This document shows, piece after piece, positions 49,434-62,734 of a stretch of 64,000 nucleotides of DNA (within the stretch, counting starts at the first letter, position 1; each line of letters starts with the position of its first letter). The stretch covers positions 9,344,807 through 9,408,806 of the forward strand of contig NC_136017.1 of the NCBI RefSeq assembly GCF_048128805.1, given 5' to 3'. This DNA is from Centroberyx gerrardi (Eukaryota; Chordata; Actinopteri; Beryciformes; Berycidae). The notes under the pieces were generated by a model that was not told the DNA's origin, made no database searches, and was given only the letters and a program-made list of their open reading frames with translations. Both the position numbers and the translations under genes were made by a program.

Positions 49434-51901
49434 GAATTAAAGGAATAGTTCACCCCACCCCTGCGGAGACCAACCGCAGTTTTAGACCAGCAGTTTTAGA
49501 CCAGCAGTTTTAGACCAGCAGTTTTAGACCTGAACTAGGGCTGCAACTAACGATTATTTTGGTAGTCGATTAATCTGTCGACTATTTTTTGATTAATCGA
49601 CTAATCTAACGATTATTTTCTCAGCTACATCAGTCATAACAAAATAAAACTGAATCAAGCGGCTCAAAATTGAAAGCTTTATTGAGCTCTCAAGTCTTTG
49701 AGGAGCAGGTGGAGGATGCTTTCTGTCAAGACTTCAAGGAGAAAATCATCTATACACCTTTGTATGTTATATAGAATAATATTGTCTTAGGTGTTGATAA
49801 TACAGAAATGCATTGATGAATTTTATTCAGTAATTTCATGCCTGTAAAAATGCCATGGATTCTCTGTGTAGAGGTGAGAGACCAGATGAATTTACTACTT
49901 TAACTGTGGGCTTGTTCTTTAACATTGTGTAACTGTTATTTGAGCGCCTTTGTTTAATTCAAAATTATAAAATACTTTCACATAAATATTAATTTAATGG
50001 CAAAGAAAATAGCAGACTGTGGATTTATGGCTAAGTTTTATGAAAAAGTTTTGTTTGGAGATGAGAGCTGTCAGTTATCTTCATCAGTAGTTACCTACCA
50101 GCCAGAGCTTCAGCACATATCAGGTCTGTAGTCACGTTACTCATCACTGACAGCCAGGTAGCATAAACAACGTTACTCACCAACTACTAGGCTATCAGTT
50201 TCAGAAGTGGCTCGGGGATACTTTCGTTTTAAATGTTGGTGTGGTGCTGTGGTGGAAGTCCATTCTATTCGACGGAGGTTTTACTCTGCTGTATTGTTGG
50301 CTTTAGAGCTGAAACGGTAAATTTCTTTGAATGTCTCGCAGGTCCGTCACTAGTTTATACATCCTGGGCAGTTTAAGCACTGCTGCCACCTAGCGCTGCA
50401 TTTGCGCATTGCACCATTGACTGTAGCCCTGATACAGCCTGAAAATGTAAAGATAGGCGACGTGTCGACTGTCAAAAATACCAGTCGATCATATTTTGCC
50501 GTCGACATAGTCGACGAATCGTTTCAGCCCTACAGAGAACCTCGGCAGCTTTAGATGTCGGATTCAGACAGAAGTGAAAGTGGCGTCGAAGCAGACGGTA
50601 AGCAACGTTACTTATGGAGATGGAGTTTAAAATGACAAAGAGCAGCATTATTCAATATCAGTTTGGGAATACAGTGTTGTAACATTCGCTAGTAAATATA
50701 TGTAAAATGGTTTTAAAGCTGTAACCTGTTTACATAGTAATATCTGTTATCTGTCACATTTGCAGTTACCTAAGTTTGCAATCAGTTTTTAGTACGACTT
50801 CTCTATTCTATATGGTTGTAAAATGTTGTTGCTGTTTTTTGTTATTTCTTCTCACAGAAAAAGAAGTCAGGATTGTCCGGTGGCTTTCCCGGCACATCAC
50901 CCCACAATAAACATAAATAAATAAACCCATTATAGTGTTTTTGTTGTTGTTCGTGTTAAAGCAAAACATGAAAAAGATCTTTTGTTTGATGCCTTTTACT
51001 GGCAATTTACCCATTGTTAATCTAATATTAGTATTTTGCACTGTTAATTTAATATTTCAATTGTGTGTGTTTATATAAGGCATAGACTGTAGTTTTTTTT
51101 GTGTAAGAACAGCATGACTGTAGGCTACAGCTGTGGCTGTATACAGTCGTATGCAAAGTATTATAAAAGCCTACAACAAATTCATTGTTTAAACAGCCCA
51201 TCAGGTGGGATTTCAAGAGCGCATCTTTCAAAAACTTTGCTTGATTAATTGTGAGTTTTGCTATAGGCTGTAATAATTACAATAAGGATTTCAGAGTTAG
51301 TATTTTCTAAAAGCACACACAAAGTAATATTCTTGTGACAGTTAACAAAATAAAAATAAAAATAAAAAACCCCTTGGCACAAACCAGTCCAGCGGTTTAG
51401 CCCAAAAATGTATTGGGGAAAAAACATGCAAACAATTTTTTTATATACATTCTACACATTTTTTAATAATGAACAATTATTTATTTTTAAAAACAACTTT
51501 TAATGAGGAGCGTTTTTGAGCGTTCCCTTCCGCGGCTGCAGCTCGCTGCTCCTCGAATATTTCCCCTCCAGCGTTGCCCTACTTCAGGGAGCTCTGCGCA
51601 TGCGCCGTCTAAAACTGTCTTCAGGTCTTTTCAAGTCACTTTGGGATCTTTTGGCTTCAAGAGACTTGGATTATGCTGGAAGAGCTGCATGGAGCCATTT
51701 TATGGTTATTTTCCGTTATTTTTTTAACTGTGAAGGCAGGTCTCCAGCAACTTAAGTTGTTTTGGAGGAAGCTGCAACGTACTTCAGCTGGGAAGCTCCG
51801 GGACTGTTGTATGGACTAACAAACTTTACCCGATTTTCTACTGGCATGGGGTGAGTAGATAATGACTGAATTTTCATTTTTGGGTGAACTATTCCTTTAA
51901 G
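49434..51901. mobile_element. Composite TTAA-flanked DNA element
   Basis: The left end TTAAAGGAATAGTTCACCC and right end GGGTGAACTATTCCTTTAA are inverted and bounded by TTAA. This is a very common teleost terminal repeat. Inside are CAGTTTTAGACCAG tandem copies (49480-49530), a nested hAT-type element, and two GC-richer segments (50550-50600 and 51500-51800) that may be captured exon-like sequence. No intact transposase is seen. Confidence 0.55.
49537..50531. mobile_element. Nested hAT-type element
   Basis: Starts TAGGGCTGCAACTAACGATTATT and ends GACGAATCGTTTCAGCCCTA, with AGTCGATTAATC motifs next to both ends. About 1 kb, no long open frame. I could not establish an 8-bp duplication. Confidence 0.6.
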
Positions 51902-52074
51902 TAACATCTGTTCTAATGGATTGCTCTTAGCTGCTTGGCACCTGAAATGACCTTTTCAGTTTTGTCTGCATTGAGGAGAAGAAGCAGTTGTTTGTTATTC
52001 ATCTTTTGATGTGCGAAGCCAAGCTGACATGCAGATGCGTGCAGATGTTGTGCAGAGTGGTGAACACATATACT

Positions 52075-52290
52075 GCAGATATTTCACATTAGTTTCTGAC
52101 CCCACATACTTCATATTGCGGGTATTTCACATTTTGTCCCCACTTATTTCACATTACAGATATTGCACATTTTTGTTACAAGTTATTTGCATATATCTCA
52201 CATCCTTTTTTGCCCCAACTTATTTCCTACTGCTGGTGTTTCACATCCTTTTTTGGACCCAAATTATTTCATACCGCAGGTATTTTACAT
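52075..52290. repeat. Degenerate tandem repeat, about 45 bp
   Basis: Successive variants of CTTATTTCACATTGCAGATATTTCACATCTTTTTTG. The copy A and B equivalents (11175-11250 and 33770-33845) keep about two units. Confidence 0.55.
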
Positions 52291-52588
52291 TCTTTTTTTT
52301 ATTCCAGTATGTTCTGCTGCTACTATTGCTATAGTATTTTTTTGCTATAGTATCCACACTTTTTCATACTCTTTTCCACACATTTCTACTTTTCTAGAGT
52401 GGAACTGTCAATTGAGTTTGTTTACATAACCCTCCATTCTATTCTTTTGTATATTCACATTTGTCTTTACTGTAGCCTTTAACTCTTTGCTGCTGCAACA
52501 CTTAATTTCCGCACGGTGATCCTCAAAGTTTCATCTTGCACAGATTTTTTATTGTTGAGCTGTAAAACAGCTCAGCATGGCAGCTTGA

Positions 52589-54851
52589 TCACTCGTCATG
52601 CCGCTCCTCCGGGCCGGGTGGGGTTAGAGGCTCCAGCCGCAGCCACAGGCCTCCCTCAGCACGCAGCACGACCTGGGGGAGACGGCGAACGCCCCCAGAC
52701 TTTGTCCCGAGGTCGGGGTTCGCCCCCAGGGTCAGACGGAACCTGAGCAGGGTCAACGCCACGGCCACACGCAGCTCCGCTATGGCAAACTTCTGACCAA
52801 TGCAGTTCCTGTACAGACACACACACACGTTTGGGTCATAATGCTTGTCAAAACCTTCCATGGACTTTATTCATGCCCTTTCCTTATGCCTTACCTATCC
52901 TAACCTTAACTGTTAAATCATTGGACCAGTCAAACATAGGTGTCTGGTTTCGGATTTGACCCTAGAGCTTGATGAATTCACTATCAACCAAAGTCCTACT
53001 GTCAGAAATCTTGGTGTTTTATTTGATCCTACACCATCATTTGAACCCACCTCCGTATTATAGCCAGAATTAGACCAGTCCTCTCCTCTGCTGATGCCAA
53101 CACCCCGATTCATCCATTTGTTTGGTCTAGACTAGATTATTGCAATTTTCTCTTCTCTGGTCTCCCTCTTTCAGCCACTAAACCCCTTTGAATTGCCCTG
53201 AATGCTGCTGCCAGAATTGTTACTAGAACCAGAAAATGTGATCATATCACACCCACTCTGATTTCCCTCCACTGGCTGCCCATACAAGCTCCATCAAATT
53301 TTAAAATGTTAACACTAACTTACAAAGCAGTTCATGGACTTGCACCCGGCTACCTTTCGGACCTTATTACACCATACATACCACCTCGCACTCTACGTTC
53401 TCAAAACTCTGGTTACTTATCCATCCCCAGAGTGCTGGCGAGCTTTCTCCCATCGTGGTCCTTTCCTCTGGAATGACCTTCCCACTTCTGTCAGGACTGC
53501 CCCCTCATTGGCAACTTTTAAGAAACGACCCAAAACCCACCTTTTCTCACTCTCCTATAATCAACCCTAAACCTCCTCATTTCTATACTGCTGTATTATT
53601 TTTGTGATTTTATTTTGTTTAACTTTTATATCATTAATTGTTATGTCTCTCCTTGATTCTTTTATTATTGTTTCATTGTTGAAAAGTGTACTGAGACACC
53701 CTGGTGTGATATTGCACTTTAAATAAACTTTGACTTGACTTGACTGACTGACTGAATCCACACACAACGTTGTTACACATCTAGCCAAAAGTGTTGCTAG
53801 TTTTGGAGGATTTTACATTTTAATAAAAAGAATGACCAGCAGGAATTGTTTTCCTTAGGTTCCCTTAAAAATCTGTAATTACCATGTAGATTGTACGGTT
53901 CATAAAGCATAATTGTACATCCCATAAGTGGCATTTAATAAAAATGTGGGTAAACTAGGAACTCCAGTCAGCAATCACTACAAGGCAAAATTGCTCCTAC
54001 TAATTTGCTAATCATAAATTGCTAATAACAATATGTTTCAGTAATCTTGGCTCAGGTCCTGTTTGATTTAGTCCTAAATGCTAAGCTGTTCTTGAAGCTC
54101 TGTAGTAATGAAGCGACTGTACCTGGGTCCAGAGGAAAAGGGGATGAAGGCGTGAGAAGAGCGCCCCCCTGTGTTGGCAGGGTCAAAACGCAGAGGATGA
54201 AACTCCTGAGAGAGTCATAGAGCAACCAATCAAGTCACATTCATTTACAGAATGTCTTTAAATAGAAAATATGTTTATATTCCTTACATTTGGGTTTGTC
54301 CAGACAGTGGGGTTGTGGTGAGTTCCATAAATACTGACCAAACAGATTGTACCTAGGGAAGGACAGTTTTGGGGATATGTTTAATTAAATGGGGAATGGT
54401 TTCATTTGACTGCTACTTCATAGATTTCATAGAAGACTCACAGTTCTCTTTCCCTACAGAAGAAGCAGACGACAAAAGTCTTCTCAAATGGGACTCCCCG
54501 AGGACAAAACCTTTATCAAATGGAGGTCTGTGGTCTAAAGTGTATCAACTTTGGGGTCTTTCACATGAAAAATGTTTGGGAAGTTGTGGCCTAATCTAAT
54601 CCAAGACCAGAGATGGTCAAGTCTGATCTGAGACTGATAAAAAATATTTCAAACACGTAGTTGTGTGTCATCTAATTCTTTGAGATTATGGTCATTGAGG
54701 GTGAGCAGGATTACAAGAGTAAACACAGAAAATATCGAAGCCGAGACCAAAACAGAAACAAATCAGGTCTGAATCCAAGACAGGACCAAGAATTTTAGAA
54801 TGTGATCTCAAGACTAGACATTGTGGAACTGTCCTATTAGGACTCACACAC

Positions 54852-54893
<42 letters not shown>

Positions 54894-55422
54894 TCTCACC
54901 CTTTGGTACAGTCCGGTCCCCCGGCAGTGCCATGTCCTGTGTGTATTGCCTGGTGACAGCCAGTACAGGAGAGTGGAGTCTGAGAGACTCTCTGATACAC
55001 ATGGTGGTGAAGGGAAGGTTGGAGAGATCGTCCCTTTAGACAAACACACACACACACACACACACATGTCTAGACACCTTCATGCACACACACATTCTAA
55101 ATCTCTTTAAAACAGAATTTCGACAGGATTTAAGTATTACAGAGGTTGGTGGTTTATGGTTTATGGACATGTAAGGAGAAGTTTTCTACCCATTTATGGG
55201 CATTTTTATTTAGGAAATCAACTGACCTTGGTCTGAGTATTGAAACTAAAGTAACATTTCCAAATATATACAGAGAATAATTTACCCTGATATTGGGACA
55301 TGTACTCTATTTGACAAGAAAATGTATAAAAAAAATCAACATTTGAAAAAAGGTGTTAAACGTGAGATATGGGAACTAATATCAGTATCAAAACATTTCC
55401 ATGACATGATACAGGTCGTGCA

Positions 55423-55474
<52 letters not shown>

Positions 55475-56609
55475 AACCACTCTACTTCCTGTCCATCTCG
55501 TCCTTGCATCAGCTCCATCACCTCCTGCCTGCATTTTTCCTGATAGTGGGCGTGGCGTGCTAAATTGTACAGCGTCCAGCAAATCGCACTGGCCGTCGTA
55601 TCATGACCTGAGGAGAAAGTGGGCGGGGTTATGACAATAAGAGACGGAGGGGTTCATTTTAATTAAACAGTGTCCAGGCACTCAGGTGTACAGCAGTTGA
55701 TGACATCACCTGGCACCAAAGATCAGCCAATAGCAGACGGTAATTTCAGTAGCATGCTTTTTACCATTAGATGTCAGGCTTTACACAGATTTGGGGTTTG
55801 GAGTTTAGTTCCTCTTTAAAATCGTATAAACTGCAGCTTCAAACTCTCTGACCTGCGAACATGAAGGTGTTGGCTTCGGCCTGAATCTCCTCATCTGTTA
55901 GGCCCCGCCCCTCATCATCCTACAACACACACACAGACACACACATGTTTTGTAACACAATGTTCCTCATTGATGTTGACTGTTGATCTTGATCTTTTTA
56001 AAGCAGTCAGATTTAGTTAATTCTTGAAAAGTATCCCTCTACCTCACTCTCTAGTCGATGCCTTTACCATTTTTCTGTCTCTTCATCTTTTTTCTCCCTC
56101 AGTCTCTTTCCCTCACTTTCCCTCTCCGTCCATCCTATCCTTCTTTTTTCCTCTCCTACCTTTTCCAGCAATATAATGTCAATGAAATCTTTCTTCCTCT
56201 GCGGTGCTGCAGTCGAGTCAGACTGTGTTTCTGTCTCCCTCTGTTGGCTGATGAGGGCACGGCGCAGCTGGACCACTTCCCTGGTGAACCTGCACACACC
56301 AAAGACAAGTCAAACATACAGTGAAAACCCTAAGTGCATTCAACTGGCCGTGAACTGTAAAGAAAAAAGATAGGTGTTGCCATTTTGCAGTAAAAGCAGT
56401 GAAAGTTCTTGCATTACTTGTGAGGCACTGTGACTTAAAAGACTTGGTGCATGTACGATACCTGTGTACAACGCTTGTGGCCTTTTTGAAGCGCTGACCC
56501 TGCTGTGTCCTCCAGTAAATCCAGTCCCACTGGTGTAAAACCCTCTGGCGACGATCTGTTATCAGGTCACTCAGCTCTACTATGGCCGACACATACTCAC
56601 TGGTAGCTC

Positions 56610-56647
<38 letters not shown>

Positions 56648-57320
56648 AATAAAGAAAGAAAGATTTCCTTAAGTACTGTCCAGAGTAACAAAGTGAAGTA
56701 TAATATAGCAGTCGAAAATAGTAGAGTAGGTGTCCTTACTCCTGACAGTTGCTGTTGTGGCTAAAGGCACATTTCAGTAAACTGTCCAGCGTCATCAGAG
56801 TAACATGGTTAAACATCTCTATGTCTGTCCTGCCTTCTGCCAGCAGGCGGCGCCACTTAGCCTGAAAGACACAGAGAGAGGGAGAGACAGAGAGAAAGGG
56901 AGAGAGAGAGAGAGACATACAAGCAAGTATCAGCTCTCATACTGATGAAAAGACAGAGTAAAGACTGACCACAAAAAAGGAAGTAGATAATTTGCTTTGT
57001 TTTCTGCTTAACTGCATACCACACTGTTTCACTGTTTCACTGTGTCGTAGAAACATGGATTGACCTACTTTAGTTATGTGAGGAGAAATAGAGCCCTTTC
57101 AGATCCCAATAATATGAAAACGAATGTATAATTTTTCACAACTGGCTTGGAAGTGGGCTGTATTTTGTGATGTGACCAGCTATCCTGAGACGGCCAAATA
57201 AAGACAGATCAGTCTAGCAATGAAAACGTTACAGACACTAAAGGTTATCACTCTGGTGAAAATTTAGATTGACCATACAACAGTAAGTATGTTAACTGTT
57301 CAAAAATTTTCAAATTGGAC

Positions 57321-57363
<43 letters not shown>

Positions 57364-58914
57364 CGTGCGTGCGCACACGTGCATGTGTGCATCTGTGTGT
57401 GTATGTGTCTTACGTGCAAGGTGTTAGTTGAGGTGTTGAAAATGGCAACGTAGTTCTTCAGAATGTCAAAATGGAATGCTGGCGTTAGCAACCGTCTCTT
57501 GCGAGACCACTCTTCTCCGTTGCTTAGCAACAGACTCTGTCCTGGGACAAATGAGAGAGAGGAGGGGGGGGTTAGTGTCCAACTTGTAACCAGTGCTTGG
57601 GTAGCCATTAGCTGTACAAAAGACAATCACCATAAAACACCAGGAAGTGTCCTATCTATCCCTTCTAACTCTATGGATAATAATTAAGTTTATACTCACT
57701 GTCACATGGTTACTCTTAGGAAATAAGACAACCAAGACTATCCTGATGTCATTACGGGATAAATTCTAGAGCTGCTTTGTTGATAGTGAATGGGAGACAA
57801 TTTATTGATGAAAAAACTCACATTACTGTTGTTAGATACAAAAACGTTTCTGAAAATCAAGGCAGAGAAAGGGCCTTGTTCTCAGATTGATGCCCATATG
57901 TTTTTTTTATTTTTATTTTAAGGATTCCATGGGCTTTAGAGTTATGAAACTTGGGGCCAATGGGACCCTGTCAAGATTTAATCAAAGTACAACCATGAAA
58001 AACTCCATAACTGGACTTACAATAGAGCAATGTGATCTATTCAACTCACCTAGCCATGGACGCAGAATTCCGTAGAAAAGTTCATCTTTCACTGTAATGG
58101 AGGCTAGATGGAGGGAGGGAGGAATGGATGGAAGGAGAGAAGAAAATGAGGCAATAAGCCATAGGAGGCCATACTTTACAGTCATTTCGGAACAGTTGAA
58201 ATGTGTTGTTCAGCACAACATAAAGTGCAACAAAGAGACTATGAATGTTCAATAAATCTATTTGGTAAGCGCATTAAAGGTGCTAACTGTAGAATTTTAA
58301 CATCAATAAATCATTACCACATTAGTTTTGACACCTTGCAAACAAACAAGACCATCACAAAGAAGATTGGCAGCCTCTAATAGTCTCTATACTGCATTTT
58401 ACATTGTGTGGCACCGGGTCAGATTTCATGGGAAATCAGCACAAAACAGGAAGAGGGCGCTTTTCTTCCAGAGCAAACAGAAAAACAAAAACAAAAAACC
58501 ACTTCCAACATGTTTTCCTCCTCAGTAAAGCAAAAAAAGAAAACAGCAATTATTTGAATATGATCTTAATTTTGAGAAACACTAACAATACTGCTGGTGT
58601 GAGATAGAGGCTACCAATCGTCTCGACCACGGTCTCATTTGTTTACTGTAAATATACCAAGGTATCACAATTCATTTGACAAATATATTGATGTTTAAAA
58701 ATGCTGCATGTTGCACCTTTAATATTTACACTGACTGCTCTGCGGTCACATGGGTTGTTATCCTACCAGATGCCGTCAGCAGGGGTTTGGTGTAGTCGGG
58801 GTGGAACAGTCTGACCAGGTGATAGAAGGGTCCCAGGAACCAGCTGCAGGAGTGTTTGTAGGTCCGCACCAAGTCATCCACCCGGTGGAGACCCTCCTCT
58901 GTACTCTGCATCTG

Positions 58915-58977
<63 letters not shown>

Positions 58978-59757
58978 TGCACAGAAAAGCATTACTATAT
59001 GTGTTTTTTTCCGCAAAAAATACCCTATCCTCCTATAACATACATCAGTTCTTAATATTACTTATGTTGCATACTATGAATTTACTTCAAAAAAGATTTA
59101 TGTCAGCCCAATATTGTGGCTAAACTCTATCCTGTAAGTGAACAGGTGGGTAAACTGAGTTTTGGTGGGTTTACCCTCCACTGCTTACAGCATTTTAAGG
59201 GAAACTGCTAAGGGCAAAGAGGACATGTTGCAACAATAATGTTTCGCAAACCACATCATCCTGCATCATGCCTACTGTTGAGAAACTCTACAGTTATATT
59301 TCACGCTGTATTGTTTCATCATGTGTGCAATGAGACATTTCACTGATGATACATTGGCAACATTTTAAGGCAGTGAAGACAGAGAATATTGCATTTTATT
59401 GCCTGGAAATTGACAAATGGGACAATGTATGTGTGTGTGTGCATATTACCTGCCTAGTTGTGAGTGTACGTGTGCGCGTGCGAGTGCACTTGTGCGTGTG
59501 TGCCTTACCTGGCCTATGTGGCCCAGCAACCAAGAGTGTGTGTGCGGCTTGCTGAAGCAGGACAGCCTGTGTGTGTACCAGGCGTGACGCACCAACAGCC
59601 TCACCGTCCACACCGCCACCGCACCCACCAGGCCGACAACGACGGCAAAGAGGACCTGACAGAGGCCGTTCCAGCTGAGGACCTGAGAGAGGCCGCTCCA
59701 CAGGAGAGAGGAGGGCAGAAGGGAGGGGAGGCGACCAAGTGCTCCCGCCACAGACAT
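52589..59757 (-). CDS. cyp4f: Cytochrome P450 family 4, CYP4F-like
   Basis: Thirteen exons with compatible phases: 59757-59509, 58911-58767, 58103-58050, 57541-57414, 56861-56740, 56608-56462, 56289-56160, 55919-55853, 55607-55478, 55033-54900, 54352-54288, 54205-54123, 52808-52589. The sum is 1674 nt, 557 residues. Landmarks: N-terminal membrane anchor ([15 protein letters not shown]), C-helix [17 protein letters not shown]-helix [13 protein letters not shown]-helix ESLR, heme signature FSSGPRNCIGQ (Cys ligand; split between the last two exons) and the CYP4F-type C-terminus [14 protein letters not shown]. All catalytic landmarks are intact. CYP4F enzymes are ER monooxygenases that omega-hydroxylate fatty acids and eicosanoids such as leukotriene B4. 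Slightly longer than the usual ~525 residues, with an extra [10 protein letters not shown] end. Introns carry many microsatellites and a LINE. The exact ohnologue is unresolved. Confidence 0.9.
52920..53735 (+). repeat. CR1/L2-type LINE fragment in the last CYP4F intron
   Basis: Broken reverse-transcriptase C-terminal coding sequence with frameshifts ([45 protein letters not shown]), then TTAAATAAACTTTGACTTGACTTG as the 3' tail. Confidence 0.7.
54856..54892. repeat. (CT)n microsatellite in a P450 intron
   Basis: Pure CT run next to the donor of the K-helix exon. Other simple runs in this gene are (GT)n at 55425-55470, (GA)n at 56609-56642, (GT)n at 57322-57362 and (CA)n at 58917-58974. Several sit within a few bases of splice acceptors or donors. 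Confidence 0.9.
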
Positions 59758-60544
59758 CCTGAGACGGAGAGAGGGAGGAATAGATGGAGAGTGATGGAGG
59801 GAGGCAGATTAGACGCAGGTGCCTTGAAATCCTTGAAGCTTTGTGGTTTTGATGAAAACATTGCCTTGAAAGTTTTTGACAATGAAAGGGTGGCCTGGAA
59901 AGAACTTGATTTATTTAAATATAGCACCCAAATTCACCAGTATGCTTCACTTCTCTCTCTCCTAGCATCAGCACTTCAAATCCCGTGGAAAACCCTGTCA
60001 TGGAGGTTTGTGTTGATGCAGCAGCAGTTTGAAAATGAATAATATCAACCGAATTTCTTGACTTGACAAGATCATGAGTAAAAGATGACGTCTAATGACA
60101 AACTGTCATGTCTTATCGCAAAACATGACAAATTTTGAGTCCTTGAATTTCATCAAACAATTGAATTTAATGTCCAAGTGAGTGTGGGAAGCCTATCAAG
60201 CCTATTAAACCTCTATCTTGCTTTACAGCGGTAGCCAGAAACAGGAACCAAGGAGGGGGCAAGCAGAGTCACACATAGCAGATGCTTTTTAATGTCTCTA
60301 ACAACTTTGTCAGACCAATGGAATGCTCTGATATGGGAGATTAATATTGGAATTTATGCTGGCACTTGAGAGTACCGCATTTACCCAGACAGCAGCTGTG
60401 GATCACTCCTTGGTGACTGCTCCTAGGTTTTTGTTGTTATTAGTCCACTTGTGAACCATGACCTATTGTTTGTACTTACTGTAAATCAGCTCTAAGGAAG
60501 ATAGAGATACTGTGAGATAGCGTAGAAGCAGAGTGTAAACAGGC

Positions 60545-60582
<38 letters not shown>

Positions 60583-61380
60583 TGTGTGTCTGTGAGCATG
60601 TATGAGTGTGTTTATCTCGGTGGTGAAACAATAACAACTAAATGCAAATTCATTTTTATCAATTCAGGAAGTGGATTTGCACAAAACCTGAAAAACTGGC
60701 TTGTGAAGGATGTCGCATTCAACCTATTGAGAAATACGAAGAAGGATCACTCTAGCATTAGAAAATGAATTGCATTTTCTGTTTACGTCTTCAACTTAGA
60801 TTAGTCAAAAGGCTATTTCAGCCAAACATGTCATACAAGCACGTGAGGTTCTGGACTTATTTCTGTCTTTGTCCTAGTTCGTCATGACTGAATTAAAAGT
60901 GACTTGACCTCAGACAATAAAGGGATAGTTTTGTTTTTTTTACATACTAGAGGTGGGACTTGTTAGCAGTGCTTCTCTCATGAAAAAATAAAATCACATT
61001 CAACACAATCCCGACCATTTCTTGCACATGATTTTGATTAAATCATACAAAAAACACATCAACACATACATAACAAATGCTAATAATGTCAACTTCTGCT
61101 ATCAATAACCAAAAGACTCGTGCAAGTGCTTCTCTGGGAAGGGCTGAGAGGACGTGTAGTTTATAAATCAGACAAACCTCTCAAAAAACCCAAGGTACCA
61201 CTTTAACTTATCATAACCTGTTTTCAGTATGAAGCTCTAAGCCTCTATAGATGTATAAGGTTACTCTTACTAACCTTGTTTAATTGGAGATAGACAGGTG
61301 ACTCTTCCACATGCTGTTTTGGTAAACTGAATGTCTGTGTGTTTTATACAAGGATCTGCAGGTAGTAATGACAGTCCCAC

Positions 61381-61427
<47 letters not shown>

Positions 61428-61690
61428 TCCCTCTCTGATTTGACATGACATGACATTTTTGTATATTTGTATGATTTATTTTTTAAATCAATAGTTTATT
61501 TCTCAGCAGAATTTTTATATTTTGACACTTTTTTTTTGGCCTTTGTGCTGTATGTCATTTTGACTGTCATATTTTATGTTAGGGCCTCTATGGCTATGAA
61601 TGAAAAAGAAAGGTCGGGGGGAAACAAAACTATATTTCCTTTTACTAAATATTCCTAAATACATTGTTATGCATTATTGTGTTATCACAC
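59758..61690. other. Upstream region of CYP4F-like gene
   Basis: No further exon supported. Contains (GT)n at 60546-60584 and (CT)n at 61385-61437. Confidence 0.5.
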
Positions 61691-61739
61691 TCTAAAAGCC
61701 TTACAATATGCCGCTGTCGTGCGGGCTTTTATTTTGAAA

Positions 61740-61760
61740 TTGGCGACCGGAAGTCTAGTT
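61740..61760 (+). promoter_or_regulatory. ETS-type site in a possible TATA-less promoter
   Basis: GACCGGAAGTCTAG contains the ACCGGAAGT ETS/GABP core common in housekeeping promoters, about 60 bp upstream of the possible first exon at 61811. Confidence 0.35.
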
Positions 61761-61810
61761 GTAAATCCTGGTAGTTTGACACTCGCTCTACCTTGACAAC
61801 AGTGTTTACA

Positions 61811-62581
61811 ATGAGAAGTAGTAGCTTGTCAGTGTTGAAACACGCAGTAACCCAGCTGTTTCGAGAATCAGTTGCGGTAACAGTTATGAGAGACAGCACT
61901 CCCACACACTCTCATGGTAAGACAGAGGAACTTTGTCACCAGGTTTTATGGTTACCGGTTCATGTCTTGGCAGCGAAGGCTAGCGAGCTAGGTAGCCATT
62001 GTTAGCATTGCATTCAGATGTTGCATTCAACAGAACTGTCTGTCGTTGCATAGCGTCGTTTCTATTGGAATTCTGTCGATATTAATGTCCTAACGTCAAT
62101 ATTTCGGACGTCAGTGAAGTTAGCCTAGTGTAGCATTCACACTGTGGCCTAAAAAAGCCATAACAGTCGGTATAGCGAAATGTCAGTCAGCTACAACGGA
62201 CAGCTGCCTTCTCGTTGCCATGGTGATTTTGATAAACAAGAGGTTTGATCTACACTGATATCGTGGTTCATACTAGAGGCTACACTAATACAATAAAATC
62301 CGATCTGTTAAATAGTATTGTATCTATGTCCATTTTCAATATTTCTGAATGTTTAGTAGGTTATATTTTCCAGGAATTATTAAAATGATTCCCACTTTCA
62401 GTTAATAGGAAGCCAAGCAGGATATCAGAATAGCTCAGGAAAACTAAAATGTTGCAGTAACAGTATATCTTTTTCTCCCGAGCTCCAAAATGTGAGAACC
62501 AGAAAGATTTTGCTTGTTCTCTACTTTATCTTCATAGGAAGAGGAAACAGTCAGAGCAGACGCACAAACCGGATGCAGTGA
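61811..62581 (+). CDS. Possible small two-exon ORF or first exons of an unknown gene
   Basis: ATG at 61811 reads MRSSSLSVLKHAVTQLFRES and on to a donor CATG|GTAAGA at 61916. An acceptor TTCATAG at 62537 continues in phase 1 as GRGNSQSRRTNRMQ and a TGA at 62581, 49 residues in all. I recognise no family. It could be a 5' exon of a gene running right out of the window, or non-coding. Confidence 0.25.
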
Positions 62582-62734
62582 GAATCCCCACACTTGATAA
62601 TATCTTACTAACCGTGATAATTGGTCTGGAGGATGTATGACATCAAACTAGGTGACAATCTTCTTCATGCAGATGGTCTGTTAATGCAATCTAGAGCTTT
62701 CAAATACCAGGAAATAGACACACAGTCACATACA

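Noticed and set aside
59464..60042. 192-aa plus-strand frame
   Set aside because: It is antisense to CYP4F exon 1 and its flank. The minus-strand frame has signal-anchor and splice features that explain the region.
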